64,000 nucleotides of DNA from Dichetophora obliterata (GCA_963920525.1 OY986439.1:28034819-28098818), one strand, 5' to 3'. Shown: positions 23,358 through 35,532, numbered from the stretch's first letter. Numbers and translations are program-made. Notes: generated from the letters alone by a model not told the origin.

Positions 23358-23645
23358 TTGTCGGCCTTCGTAGTCTAGTAGAAAGTGCGCTAAACTATCA
23401 ACCAAGAGGTCCCTCGTTCGAGTTCGGGTTGGGGCATGGTTATTTTCACTGTCTTTGTTCTTTCCTACATTTAAGAATCATTTAAAACTATAAATTCAGC
23501 AGAGGTTAAGGCATAACACTAGCCTTGGTTAAAAGCAATTCATATTGTCTTTCAAGTTTCTCTAAATAATCTATCCCTTTTCTCTCAGGTCAAAGACCAA
23601 TTGTTTGTATAAGGTGCATGCATTGGTTCTTTGACCTTTAAAAAA
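23358..23645 (+). repeat. tRNA-derived SINE
   Basis: The head has a good pol III A box (TAGTCTAGTAGA at about 23370) and B box (CGTTCGAGTTCGGG at about 23413) at tRNA-like spacing. The anticodon arm and acceptor stem do not pair well, so it is not a functional tRNA. An unrelated body follows, ending with the hairpin GGTCAAAGACCAAT...ATTGGTTCTTTGACC (about 23588-23634) and an A run. It lies within the Harbinger element between its two genes. Confidence 0.6.
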
Positions 23646-23689
23646 AAACCAATAACGAAAAAGAGTTATTTATGTTAAAAAATTAAATT

Positions 23690-24180
23690 AAAGAAATTAG
23701 AATATATAAATATTAGAATAAAAAAAGTAAATGAAAAGAACTGAAACTAAAAAGAAAAGTTTTACTTTTTTTAATTACTTTTTTAAATTAAATAAATTTT
23801 GTTTCGCTATCGATTCATAAAGCTTAAATAAATTAAAGTATTTATAAAAAAAATGTTTGTTGTTTTTCAGAAAATTTAATATTATCATATTAAGAAAATG
23901 AAAAAAATACTGAAACTAAAAATAAAAGCTTTAACTATTATTAAGTAAATAAGCTTTAATAAATTAAAGTATTTACATAAAATATTTTTGTTTTTTTTTT
24001 AAGAAAAACTAATATTAACGTATAAAGAAACTGAAAAGAACTAAATTTAAAAATAAAAGCTTTTATTGTTATTAATTCAATAACCTTTAATAAACTAAAG
24101 TATTTACATAAAATTTGTTTATTGCTGTTAAGAAAAATAAATATTAACATATTAAGAAAATTAAAAAAATCATAGTAAAA
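23690..24180. repeat. Tandem repeat, ~131-bp unit
   Basis: Markers such as TTAAAGTATTTACATAAAAT recur at about 23835, 23966 and 24097, giving a period of about 131 bp over at least three diverged units. Units also share GAAACTAAAAATAAAAGCTTT. The sequence is very AT-rich and non-coding. It lies between the SINE and the 3' end of the Harbinger transposase gene. Confidence 0.65.
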
Positions 24181-24884
24181 AAATAAGTGTGAAATAATAT
24201 TTACATGTCAATAAATAATATTTTATGAGCTAATTTTATAAATACTTTTTTCATTCAATTAGCGTTAGTAAAATGTGTATCTATAAACCTGCTTCTAAAT
24301 TGTCTTCCTCTTTGCTCGTTATGCTCTTCAGTAGTGCTAAAGGTAGCATTTCTTGGTTCTTCATCTTCTATGGGAGCAATTAAATTAAAGTTATAATATA
24401 AATTTTGATTTAAAAAGATCTTACCAAATTTATCTTCTGATAAAGAAATGCCTCTCTTCTATGCAATATTCCAAAGAACTGCTATTGTAGCTACTGAATA
24501 TTTTCTGGGTTATAATTGCAATGAAAACCATTAAAAAAATCTGAAACAACTTTCGAGCTGACCAAAAGTCCTTTCGACTACTCCTCCTGCGAGAATATGG
24601 TGTCGTTGATATATTTGTTCAGCAGCGCTTAAGGTTGTTCCAAATCGTAATGGTGTCTCATCATAATATTGGTCTGTTTATATCCGCCATCACCGAGTAT
24701 TATTCCTCCCATGCGATTCATATGTTGAAGCCTTCATTTTATTGTTGTAGAGCTATAAATTTTTGAGTCATGAGCACTTCCTCTCCAACGTGTGACAATG
24801 TCCAATATTTCACTGCTAGCATTGACTTACATCTGCACATTAAGGAAGTAAAAGCCTTTTCTACACCGGAATCGTACTCCAAAC

Positions 24885-25889
24885 CAGTGTTGCCATGAAA
24901 AAAAATTTTACAGCGTAACTTTTGCACTATGCTCGTCGGATTTCTCGTCGTATTTGTGAAACTCTGAAAACAAAAACTAAGAAATTTTCAGTCGCATTTT
25001 ACAACACAGAAGACAAATAAAGTATTGCATTTTATTAGACGAATGACGAATATTTAAGGTTTATTTATTTAAATAAAGCACATTTTTTCAAAAGTCAATT
25101 CAATAATCATAATAAATATAGAAAATATCTTATAATAAATTACATTTTGAAAATATTTTTGAACACACAAACGAAGCGTAAAAATAAAATTAAATTCATT
25201 TGCAACACAGTTTGGTTTAATGTAGATCTCTTAAATCGGTAAAAATTAAATACATAGAGCTATAATACATAATTTTTCAATTTTAACTCTTTCAATGTAA
25301 AGTTTTTGCTACAAGTAAAGCAACGAAAAAATGTTGTTTTTTTTAAGCCAGCAAAAAATACAAAAAAATTAGATTTTAGTGAAAAAAATATGTGTAAAAA
25401 AAAATATTTTTTTCGATGTCATATATACATTGCTTTATTAAATTTGTTTATCAATTCTTTATCAATTTCAAGACTAAAACAGTTAAAAGATTTCATACGC
25501 AGATAATCTTTTGTATGCAGAGTTCCTTCCAGTGTATCTAACTCTAATCTATTGCGAACTTTAGTTTTATTAATATTTATTTGACTAAAAGTTAGCTCAA
25601 CGTTAGCTGAGGAATTCGGTAAGCTCAACAATTGAAAATAAATTATTCCATTATTGGAAATGCAGAAGTGCTGTCGCATCTTTTTATTTTAAAGTTGCTA
25701 TTAATTTTATTATACTATTTTTTTTCTTTTTATATATATATGTTTATAAAAATGTATTCAAAATCGGACGCCAGATCTACTTATTCTGAAATCGTAACAT
25801 TTTGAAGAATTTTGGTCAAATATCGGAACGTCGGATTCAAGTATTAAAATCGTAACATATCCGATATATCGGACCATATGGCAACGCTG
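24885..25889. mobile_element. hAT element nested in the Harbinger transposase
   Basis: The ends CAGTGTTGCCATG and CATATGGCAACGCTG (inverse CAGCGTTGCCATATG) are flanked by the 8-bp duplication CTCCAAAC (24877-24884, 25890-25897). Both features define the hAT superfamily. Removing the element and one duplication copy makes the Harbinger frame continuous (GVFG into RKGFY), so the insertion is precise and younger. At 1005 bp it is an internally deleted derivative keeping only the end of its own transposase. Confidence 0.9.
25419..25679 (-). pseudogene. hAT transposase C-terminal dimerisation fragment
   Basis: Near its middle, the 86-codon frame reads LPNSSANVELTFSQININKT, then NRLELDTLEGTLHTKDYL. 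This is the C-terminal dimerisation domain of hAT transposases (consensus LPHSSASVERTFS...KNRL...L..LL). The RNase-H-like catalytic core is absent. It sits inside the 1005-bp element in the same orientation as the disrupted Harbinger gene. Confidence 0.8.
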
Positions 25890-26429
25890 CTCCAAACACT
25901 CCACAGGGGTTTTTAATTTTAATGTGAGTGCAGTCAGTAGCTCCGAGGCATTGGGGGAATACAAATTTATTTGAAAAATTTCTTTTTATCGCTCTAAAGT
26001 TTTGATTTGATTCGGGGAAATTCACGAATTGTAAAAGTTTTGAAGCCAAGGCGTTTACCACTTTTCAGATCACAGTACTGACCGTTTTTTGACTCCATGT
26101 ATGTCAGCTTAAAAAAAATCTCTTTAAGCTTTCAGCGAATTTAAAAATAAACTTATAGCTTACCGGTGTCTAGCTGATAGCTACCCTTAGCAAAATGTCT
26201 TAATATTATGCAAACCATTGGAAGTGGTGTGATAGATGACTCTTTATTGCTCGCAGGCCTGATATCATCTTCGATGAATTCCTTTATGAAAACCACGGTT
26301 TCCTTATCGAATCTTATAAGGATTGCATTGATTTAAATAGTTTGTTTACATAATATATTATATCATACCTGTAGTTCTTTTTAAACTCCACATAATTGTA
26401 GAATTCTAAAGCATTTAAACGAATTTTGT

Positions 26430-27570
26430 AGTTTTTTTTTGCCACATGCTATGAATCACGCGTGAGTTGTCAAAAAATTTACACTTAAAAAAAATAGCAA
26501 AAACAAACCCTTTACAATGAAGCTGCGAGCTATATTTATTATAACATCTGTTCGAACACGATCGATAAAACACTGATGACATCCACCTTACACTGTAAGT
26601 GACCACGAAAGCGTTTATGCTGCTTATGATGCAAAGGAGAGGAGAGAAATAGAAATTAAACGAAAATTATTTCAATGCCAAGAACACAACAGAAAAGTGC
26701 AGACTAATTCCCTTTTTAGATTTGATGATATGCCGCTGATGTCGCCCATCGATTTTTTAATCTCGATTCAAAGCAAACATGAAACTCGATCAAGCCGTTT
26801 TTACTTGCTGTTCCACGCTATGTTGATGTGAGTAAACGAGTAAGTGCGACAAATTGTCGAAAAATTGCTGGTACGGCCGATTTTTTGGATTTATTTATCC
26901 TTTCTCTTTAGTTCCTGCGCCCAAAAATAGCAAAAATTAGAAAATCGGTGAGAGAAATTGGAGGCATATCGCTATGTCTAAAATGGGACCAAAATGAAAC
27001 AAACGAAAGCAAATGACGCCACAAATTATTTTCAACTTTTATTTTAACACAAATGATTAAGCTTATCACAGTGGGTGGATTGCAGAAGCAACAAAAGAAT
27101 ACTGAAAAGTTCATGTTACGATCAACAAAACAGCTGTCTAGTATGCTTGGTAGTTTGTTCTGCTAGGAACTTTTTTGTTTTTGCAACCTGTTGCTTCATG
27201 AATTTATTTGGCACTAAAGAGTAAATTAGAATTTTTTAGAATTATATTTGAAAAACAAGTCCTTTGCAGAAAAAAATTCTAATTTTTAGGAACTATAAAA
27301 TGAAAAATTTATTAAAAGATGCCATTATTAAAAATAATTTTTGCAAATATATTTCACTGCAAAACTTTCTGTTATAAGACATGATGTAGCTACAAAGAGA
27401 AATAATGCCAAACTGTTGCGTTAACAATAAAAACAAACTATCGATCCTTAAAAGTACAACTCAGATTTTGTGATATCCCACTTACAGTTTTTCATTACAA
27501 TGTCACCATCGACAAATTTGTTCAAGCTGGATGATAAAGAAGGATAGAATGATTTTGTTGATGAAAATAA
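26430..27570. other. Unrecognised stretch
   Basis: This should contain the 5' part and right end of the Harbinger element, but I could not find matching TIRs or a TWA duplication. 26700-27110 has more balanced composition and several open frames below 70 codons, none with a domain I recognise. Confidence 0.3.
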
Positions 27571-27572
27571 AC

Positions 27573-27820
27573 GAAGACATGAGTGGATGAAGGTGATATG
27601 TCGCAGTTATCTAGTTTCGAGAAAATTGAGTTCAAACTTTCACATTTATACTGAAATCTATACGACATCAAAATTTGTGATATAGTTCATTTCTAAAATA
27701 GCCACAAACATGACTGTTTTAAGTTTTAAGATTGCTTGTGTGCACATATGACCTTCATCCATGCATAGAACACCAAAAATCCAAAAATGCGACATATCAC
27801 CTTCATCCACTCATGTCTTC
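27573..27820. repeat. Perfect 33-bp inverted repeat
   Basis: 27573-27605 and 27788-27820 are exact inverses over 33 bp; the outer end reads GAAGACATGAGTGGATGAAG. The spacer is 182 bp and is not repeated. Flanks (AATAAAC and AAATACC) give no clear target duplication. It could be a small MITE with long TIRs or a local inverted duplication. Confidence 0.6.
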
Positions 27821-29690
27821 AAATACCAAATGGAATTGATAAGATTTTTTAAAAAATTTTTTGGTTTTTTGTCTTGCAGTTTTTGCATAGAAAAAATAAT
27901 TTTCTTAAATAATTTTCTTTATTTGCTCAGTGTTGTATCACAAACATTCATTACACTGTTTCATTGATATTTAATCACGGATCTAAGCAAATTTTAGTAA
28001 AGTTTTTGATATATTTTTTAAAAATATATTATTTTTATAATTATTAAAAATTTATTTATAATTATTCTAGTAAATTTACATATTGTGAAAATATAACTAG
28101 TAAAAAATCTTAGCTTAGTAAAAATTTAGAATTAAATAAATAATGCTGAACAGAACACAAAAAAAATTCTCTTAAAAATTATAATATAATATAAGTTTTT
28201 TTTATGAGGAATATAATTGAAAAAATTCAAAATATAGTTTTAATTTTGAAGCAATACCGTGTATTTCATATGTAAACTTTTCATATCACCATTTCTATTT
28301 CACCTTTGTCCGCTCGCCTCCCCCTATAAAAAAGCCTACACACGCCCATTGCTGCATAATTGCTCAATTAAGATTGCTTGTGCTCGTTTCTGTACAACTA
28401 TAATACATAACTATTCATCCAGCTAGTTTGTTTGTTTTTCTTAATACTTCCGTCATACCCAATTTTAAAAATTATTCGAACTTGTCACAACAAAAATCAC
28501 TTGATCATTATTTATTTGATAATTTAAATAAACATTAGTTTAAACCTACCCGCTTTCACTGCGACTATTTTATATACGTGTGTGTTTGTTGTTGTTTATT
28601 TATGTTTTTGGATTTAGCAAGGTGCTTCTTTTTATTGAATACATTATTTTGTTTTTGCATTTTGTTAGATTTTTGCGTGCCAATAAATTAAATTTTAAAA
28701 TGCAAAGACATCCAGTTAAACCAGCTCAAAGCAGTCTTATAAACCTTCATTTATAATAATTAATTTACTACATATAATTTCATTTCGATTTTTGCCAAAG
28801 TGTGCTTATATACATATTAAATAAAACAGTCAAAATTGAAGTTAATAAAAAAAATCTTTAAAATTTTTTTTTTATAACCATTGATTTGAATATTTGTAGA
28901 TATGTTGGAAAAATATTTTATTTTAATTGTTAATAATTTTATTGTAAGAATTTCTTATATTAGTTTAAATAAAAATTCTGTGCGCTTGCATCTTATAAGT
29001 TTTTCGCCCAAAAAAGAAATGTTGTAGATAGGCCTAATACAGTTTTTGTATTCTATTGGCATTATTTTAATTTATACACAATATAATTAATACAATAAAT
29101 TTATATTTTTTTGACAATATTTTTATTTTTATTTATATTTTTAACAAGTGCTGTACCGTATTTTTAGATTATTTAGTATATACGAATTTTAAAAATAAAT
29201 ATGTCAAATTAATAAAAGGTAAGTAAAATCTAAAGGGGCAATAAATATTGGAATTCCTGACAGGAACTTAATATTAAATGACTTTTTTCAGCATTTAAAA
29301 TTTACTGCAAAGAAATTTTTAAAAATGATCTCCCAATAAAGGTACTGGCCACCACGTTGTGCTCAAGAATTCTTTTCCAACGTTTAAAAATCTATCTTCT
29401 GATATGAAAGATAGTAGGAAAGTGATCAGATATTGTTTTTTACTATACATAAAATTATGTTTGAAATAAATAGCTTGTAATAGAATTTAGGTAGAGTACT
29501 TTATATGGTAAAATAGACTGATTGCTTTATAGACTGAGGTTAAAATTACAAAATTATCGCCAATAAAATATTGGAAAAAAAATCTATTTTTGTTTAAAGA
29601 AGTGGAATCGAATTCATTGCAATATGCATTTACGAATGAGTCCGAATGGTTAAATGATGTAATTTTGCTTAATTTAATTATAAATTTTCA
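27821..29690. other. AT-rich non-coding stretch
   Basis: No gene is visible. The best-balanced part, 28260-28680, has TATAAAAA at about 28325 and TGT/TTG simple sequence, but nothing that makes a promoter convincing. The rest is poly-A/T-rich. Confidence 0.35.
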
Positions 29691-29724
29691 CTGAACACTC
29701 AAAACAACTCCACGGATTAAATAT

Positions 29725-30650
29725 ATGATTGGCCGAACAGCGGTCGAACAAGGGTCGCATGACCTGACTCGACGATTTTCATTATTTTATCGACATTTGC
29801 GACAATTGGTCGCAAAAATTATTGCAACGAGAACGTTAAAAGTGAAATTGGGTGTGAATGTCTGTAACAGTTTCAGAACCATAATAGCTATTGACATTTC
29901 TAGCCATCTGGCTTTTGTTTTCACCCTAATCGCAAAAAACCTGTAAAATATGGCGTATTTTATCTTTGATGGTGATCATTTTTGACGCGTGTTTAAACAA
30001 AACTGAGACCAGCAATCTCAAAACTATTTGGGAAGTTTTTTTAGAACGATATCTTATCTTTCTTATGCCATTTAGCGGAACCTGATCGCATTTTGTCTCA
30101 GATTCATCCGAAATTTTATTTAATTTATAGCGTAAAATAAGCTTACTCGTGTATCGGGATTTCTCTCGAAAATAATATTGCCATTAATAATAAATAACCC
30201 GAGGTATTGCGATTTAAGTAACACAGCCATTGACAAAATTTTGTAAATTTTCTCATTTTTGACCAAACGATATCCTTAAAGATATTGTCCATAAAATTCC
30301 CGATATACATTTAAGCGTATTTTACGTAAAGAAAATTTAAAAATTTTTCAGACGATTAGAAATCGTTAAATCTAATTTTTTGCGAAATTCGTTGTGATTT
30401 GTAAAAGAATGACACATGAATAGGTACACGTGTATAACTATATAGATTGATATATGGTTTGACCTATGTACAACCACTGTTCGAACCTAGTTCGGCCACT
30501 GTTCGGTAAAAAAAATTTACAAACGTTCGTTATACGGCTGCTGCTCGACCTTTGTCTTGTATAGATTACTTTTAAACGGCCATTGTCTATCCATGTTTGG
30601 CCGGTGTTCGGCCGATGTTCGGCCGCGGTTCAGCTTAACTTACAAAAATT
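29725..30650. repeat. GGCCGAAC-family repeat, long copy
   Basis: The left end (29731) reads GGCCGAACAGCGGTCGAAC; the right end (about 30595-30635) carries inverted words GGCCGGTGTTCGGCCGATG and GTTCGGCCGCGGTTC. So the copy is bounded by inverted GGCCGAACAG-type words, as at 57254-57632, with an unrelated AT-rich centre. Word pairs are tandemly arranged near the ends. No coding content. Confidence 0.5.
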
Positions 30651-30659
30651 TTTACTCCG

Positions 30660-32400
30660 GAATACGTGCTTATTCACTGTAATAAATAACGAAATTACAA
30701 TTTTGAGTGACTTGTAGTCTTTGGATATTGTGAGTCTGCAGAGATTCTGATATTTTATTCGGACCCAAGAATTTTTTTGTATCTTAACTATAAAGTGCAT
30801 GAAATATCCATTATAATGAATTATATTTAATTGCTTACATAAAATATCAATACATGAAATCTATCTTTTCATTTTTTTTATTTCGAATGCCTGGTTGACA
30901 GTTCGATTTCTCCATTTTGGAACATTTAAGCTATTGAGCATTTAAATGACCTTTCTCATCGGTTCTTTAAAGAAAAAAGCCACACTCAGAATAGCCCTAC
31001 TTAGTTAGCTTTGGTGTAATATATTTCTTTAAGTTTACAATTATAAATGTTGCCTTTTTTGTAATTAAAATCGGTAAAAAAGCGCTCTAAGGCACGTGCC
31101 ATAAAATTTAGCGACAATTGACCTTGAACTGGGCACAAAAAATGGACGAAAACACCTATTTATTGACCATCTATTGCGTCTTTATTATTGACTTCAACAT
31201 TTAAAACTTCATAATAAACCAATACATCACCCAAACTTTAATAAGAAAAAAATTCATACAAAATAACAAATTTGCTGCTAAAAAAACACTCGTTAATTTA
31301 ATAAAATATTACAATGCGTTAAAAATGCTTGTTAATAGAGAGAAAAAAAATTACCTTTTACGCTCTGTTAGTTGAATTGATGAATTGTTTTGTACAATGA
31401 AATTAACTTTTAAGCTTTCAGAACAATGAAAGTGGGAGCTTTTTCTAGAGCCACATTTGAGTTATACGTCACGACAGCATAAATGAAAAAAAAAATAATT
31501 AGGGAATTGGTATATATTTCAACAAAAAATCTTAAAAAAATTAAACGTGCAAGTATCTCAAGTTCATAAGGAAGCTTAAATTAAATTACTATTGTTGCGT
31601 CTTTGAAACAATATAAAGTTATACTACATTATTATATTATTATTATTTATATGTATATGCAAAAGAAAGAACATAAACAAGTCACGTTTATGACAAGTCA
31701 CCAAAACTCATAGTATCTCAAAGGTTGTGTAAAGTAAGCAATTTTTAAAAATAATATGTAATTATTTGAACAATTACATGAAAAACAGAAACAATGTTCC
31801 AGTGTCAACGTACTTTGTGTATTGCCATGCAACACTGGCAAGCCGTGGCCCTAAAGAAGTTCCATGTATCAGATAAGCATTGATTGTGGTTACGTTAGGA
31901 ACAGCGGCGACAATTACAACAACTGCAAGAACTACAACAAAAGCGCTCGTTAATTGCACTTTGTTTATACATTTGTTTTATTAATTATTTTAATTCTGCA
32001 TATAGTTAATACATAATAAGAAATCTTCATGCAGCTAACGTTACGCTGCATTGCCTCTAAAGTTGCTTGCATGAAAACTGAGCTGAAGCTGCTAGGTTGA
32101 TTCTGAAGTTAATGACCTGGTTAAAAAACCTAGACTCAATATCAAGAAAAACTTCTTCTAGGTTATTGTTTTTTAATAGTGGTGGAAGAGAAATTTTATG
32201 TTTTTTTTAAAAAAATTTTTATGTACTATTTACGAGATTTTTTGCTATATACTAAATAGAATATGCAGAAAGATTAAAGATTGGAATGGAATTTTCGAAA
32301 AGTTGGGTCATTTTTCGATACTGAAAATTTTGCTACCAATAGGAAATATTTCCCAAATATTTAAAGATTCACATTTATGATCGTATATATAAATACTTAT
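30660..32400. other. AT-rich non-coding stretch
   Basis: I see nothing identifiable. A short minus-strand frame at 31774-31959 begins with a hydrophobic run (SAFVVVLAVVVIVAAVPNV) that resembles a signal peptide, but it starts at GTG, has no downstream domain and is unsupported. Confidence 0.3.
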
Positions 32401-32403
32401 TGA

Positions 32404-32653
32404 GGGTATTCACAAGGTTTGCTATCATATCATATTGTCAGATTGTCCTAAAATTTTACAACTGAAATTTACAAAATAAATAAATGCAAATAAGAAACAG
32501 CTGTTTGATTATGACACTTCAATAAACATAGCTTACAAAGTTGCATTATATTAGTACACTTTTATATGGAAGGCAACAATAAAATGTTTAAGCTAGTGTA
32601 AAATCTTAGGACACTATTACATTATGACATGATAGCACACCTTGTGAATACCC
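32404..32653. mobile_element. 250-bp MITE, ends GGGTATTCACAAGG
   Basis: The left end GGGTATTCACAAGGTTTGCT and right end CACCTTGTGAATACCC are inverses, flanked by TGA on both sides (32401-32403, 32654-32656). TATCATATCATA-like sequence extends the inverted repeat inward to about 35 bp. A 3-bp duplication with a GGG terminus would suit Zator- or PIF-type insertion; I cannot choose. Confidence 0.6.
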
Positions 32654-33518
32654 TGATTGTTATTTTGAAATAGCACTTATTTTTACAATAATACTTTTTT
32701 TGATAAAAAATATTGCGAAAAAATTTCCGAAAAGTGCGATTTTAATCAAGATCTGTTATTAATGATACATATTAATGAACAAACGGGAAGTTATTATTTA
32801 AAGCTCGCATATCGTCATCTTAAATAAAAAAATTTTGCAACAAAAAATCACACAACGAGTTTTTGATTAATATGAAATTAAGTCAACAAAAAAGTTGCAG
32901 TTTAAAACTATTTAACGTGTACCCAATTGAATTATAAATCCCGTGGTAATCGAATAATTTTAATGATTAACTGGCAGATTTTTTGTATAAAAATAATAGC
33001 TGATTTGATGTTGAAATAATAATAGCCAACGAAATGTTGAAATACTAAAACTTGTGATCACAAATTAGGTTAATTAGAATTATATTTAAATGTGCTTTAA
33101 TTCTTTAGAAAAAAATAGGGAGAAGAATTGCATTTTTAGCTGCCTGATGAGGCTTTAGCAAGACAAACAAATTTTAATATTTTAGTAGGAATCATTGTAT
33201 TACAATCTGTATCGTTTGTATGGGCAAATCTTAGGGCAATACTTAAAAAAATATTTACAAGACCTTTTTTTTTTTGTAAGGATAACCTTATCGGTTTCTT
33301 TGATCTACGACAAATCAGATGTATTGCTTTCTAATCTGTATTTTCACAGATTGTATACTCAAATGAACTTTAAAGAGAATTGCTTTATTTAACACTATAC
33401 AATTTTTATAGAGTTTAAAAAAAGATAAACTATAATTTATTAAAACTTTTAAAGTCCAATTTAATCAAAGTTTGGTACTTTTAATTAATTGGATGACATG
33501 CTGCAGCTTTTAGGCAAA

Positions 33519-33778
33519 GGGCCAATTTTTCAGTGCGAGCATAAGCTCTGGTCAAGTTAAAACAAGCTTAACTCACCAAAATTGGACGTTTAAACTCGGT
33601 TTAGGCAAAAAATAAACACATTATATGATAATTTAAGTCAATTTAACTTCAAAGAATGCTAGAATATCTAGTTAAACAGAGTTTAAACGTCAAATTTTGG
33701 TGAGTTAACCAAAATTGAGTTTTATTTGACTATTTGACTAGTTTAAGCTTGCATTGAAAAATTGGCCCTAAGATTTTT
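33519..33778. mobile_element. 260-bp MITE, ends GGGCCAATTTTTCA
   Basis: The left end GGGCCAATTTTTCAGTGC and right end GCATTGAAAAATTGGCCC are inverses over about 18 bp, and AAGCTTAA / AGTTTAAGCTT and TTTAAACTC words recur inverted further in. Flanks are AAA and TAA, so the duplication is uncertain. Non-coding. Confidence 0.6.
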
Positions 33779-34024
33779 TGGCCACCAAGCGTTTTTTATT
33801 ACAGCATAGAAAGATTTCTGTTTGCTTATGTTAGAATGTTTTTATATGTAAGAAAAATAAAATCTAAAAGACATTAATATTTTGGCGAAAGTTTAATGAA
33901 AAATATCAATCAATAATTAAAGTAACGTTTATATTTAGAAGTTGCATTTTTTCCAATCCAAATCTGATTTGTATACGATCAAGATTTAGATGTTTTAAAA
34001 ACAGCTATATAATTGACATATAGT

Positions 34025-34175
34025 TCGACCCGTATAGTACCACTGTTCGACTATAGTTCGGCCGCTTTTCGGCACTTGTTTGGCAGAGATTACTTCAGAA
34101 TGGACTCTGTTTGATCCCTGATTTATAGACGCTGTTCCGCTTAAGCTACAAAAATGGACCAGAAATTATAGCACA
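34025..34175. repeat. GGCCGAAC-family fragment
   Basis: TTCGACTATAGTTCGGCCGC and CGGCACTTGTTTGGC at about 34045-34085, then AAGCTACAAAAATGGACC, parallel the right end of the copy at 29725-30650 (GTTCGGCCG..., AACTTACAAAAATTTTTACT). It is a truncated, diverged copy. Confidence 0.45.
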
Positions 34176-34296
34176 TGCAGCTGCCATTACTTAAAAATTA
34201 AAACTCTGCAGAACAACTGCAAAAGAATTTGTTGGCAGCAGCAGTAACAATCGGTGAAGAGTGGTATATTTGTTAAAAACCACAACAAAGCAAAAT

Positions 34297-35532
34297 AGGG
34301 GTATTCACATTGACTTGGGTAGTTGGGTATGGGTAGATTGAGTACTTTTAGTTATTGCGAGCACCCTAAATTGCAATTGAGTACTTTGTAGAATAGTTTT
34401 GGGCAGTGCTGCGTGTTTGTTTGATCTCTCCGGCTTACGTAGCTGACTAGAGATAAATGACAGCTGGAAGAGGGTTGCCACCAAATCATTTTTTGTCATT
34501 TTATGTGCGAACAATTTGGGCCATTAATTGAGCGTAAAAAAGTTATTTTATATACAAGTAATTTTTAACGTGAACTTGGCAGTATCTTATCATTTACTAG
34601 TAATCCAGGGGAAAAAGCTTTCCTGTCACAGACCGGCTTACTGCCACATAAGAATTTTCATGCCAGTCGGAAAAAATTTTTAATTTTTTGTATATCTGAA
34701 CTGGCATAACTGTAGTGCGACTACGCTCATTTTTAGTTCAGTTTCTGAAAGTAACTATATGCACTAATTTACAAAATTTTAGTCTAATACGATAAAACCA
34801 TCCGAAATATAGCATTTTTATTGATTTGTGGGCGGTAAAACGGGGTGTGGCTTTTTTATTAACCGATATATTAACTTTATTAACCGAGATATTAACAGAT
34901 ATTGTAAATTTGGTTGCCTTAGGTGTTACCATTCCTGAGATCTAAAGAGATACCGCACGAACGATTTTATATGTATAGAAGGGCGGTAAAAGCAGGCGTG
35001 GCAAAATTAATATATCTAGTGATCACCACTTGGTCTCATAGCAAATATAAACCAAGTTTCATTATAAAAACATGCACAACTTAAGAATTATAATTTTATT
35101 TCTGAAAAGTAGGCGTAGTTATAGCTCGACCACGCCCATTTTTTGTTTAATTGCTGAAAGTAGTCAGTCGAACAGCATTACAAAATTTAAGTCCAATACA
35201 ACCGAATTCGTCTGAAATATAGCGTTTTTATTAACTTGTGGGCGGAAATAGGGGGTGTGGCAATATTTTTTGTATATTATTCGAGATATTAGCCTTGACA
35301 ACAAATATTGTAAATTTTAAGTCCTTAGGTCAATTATTGCCTATTTTTGCAAAAGGTGGTAACACATGGAAAAAGTACTCAATTTGGCAAGAAAACAATC
35401 TACCCAAACAAGTCAGGGTGTCAGCTAAAGTAAATTGGTAGATGGGTACTTGGGTAGAATGGCACCTTACAAAAACAAAATGTACGGCATTTGCCAATCT
35501 ACCCAACTACCCAAGTCAGTGTGAATACCCCT
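34297..35532. mobile_element. TIR element, ends AGGGGTATTCAC
   Basis: The left end AGGGGTATTCACATTGACTT and right end AAGTCAGTGTGAATACCCCT are inverses over about 40 bp (including TTGGGTAGTTGGGTA), flanked by AAT on both sides (34294-34296, 35533-35535). Inside, about 34720-34860 and 35125-35270 are diverged direct copies about 405 bp apart (GAAATATAGC, TTTTTATT, TTGTGGGCGG). No transposase is visible. It shares GGTATTCAC with 12374 and 32404. Confidence 0.65.

Larger units (their letters stand above)
24255..26428 (-). pseudogene. PIF/Harbinger transposase, four exons, broken and split by hAT
   Basis: Minus strand. Exon 1 (about 26428-26370) gives RLNALEFYNYVEFKKNYR, then a GT donor. Exon 2 (about 26313-26163) gives DKETVVFIKEFIEDDIRPAS and ILRHFAKGSYQ. 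Exon 3 starts at about 26107 with DIHGVKKRSVSTVI, then FPQCLGATDCTHIKIKNPCG. Skipping the hAT insert, it continues with RKGFY, NVQM, DIVTRWRGSAHDS and LGDGGY, and after a frameshift AGGVVERTFG. A last exon (about 24362-24255) ends GRQFRSRFIDTHFTNAN, then stop. The DDE residues (D in GATDCTH, D in LGDGGY, E in VVERTFG) are recognisable. Several stops and at least one frameshift make it inactive. The Myb-like partner gene converges on it from 22891. I could not find the element's TIRs. Confidence 0.8.

Noticed and set aside
23358..23432. Functional tRNA gene
   Set aside because: A and B boxes are good but the acceptor stem and anticodon arm do not pair; a SINE head explains it better.
28310..28345. 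TATAAAAA as a promoter
   Set aside because: Isolated TATA-like words are abundant in AT-rich DNA; no initiator, downstream element or gene was found.
31774..31959. Signal-peptide-like frame, minus strand
   Set aside because: It starts at GTG, the hydrophobic run is short, and nothing recognisable follows; AT-rich frames of this size are common here.
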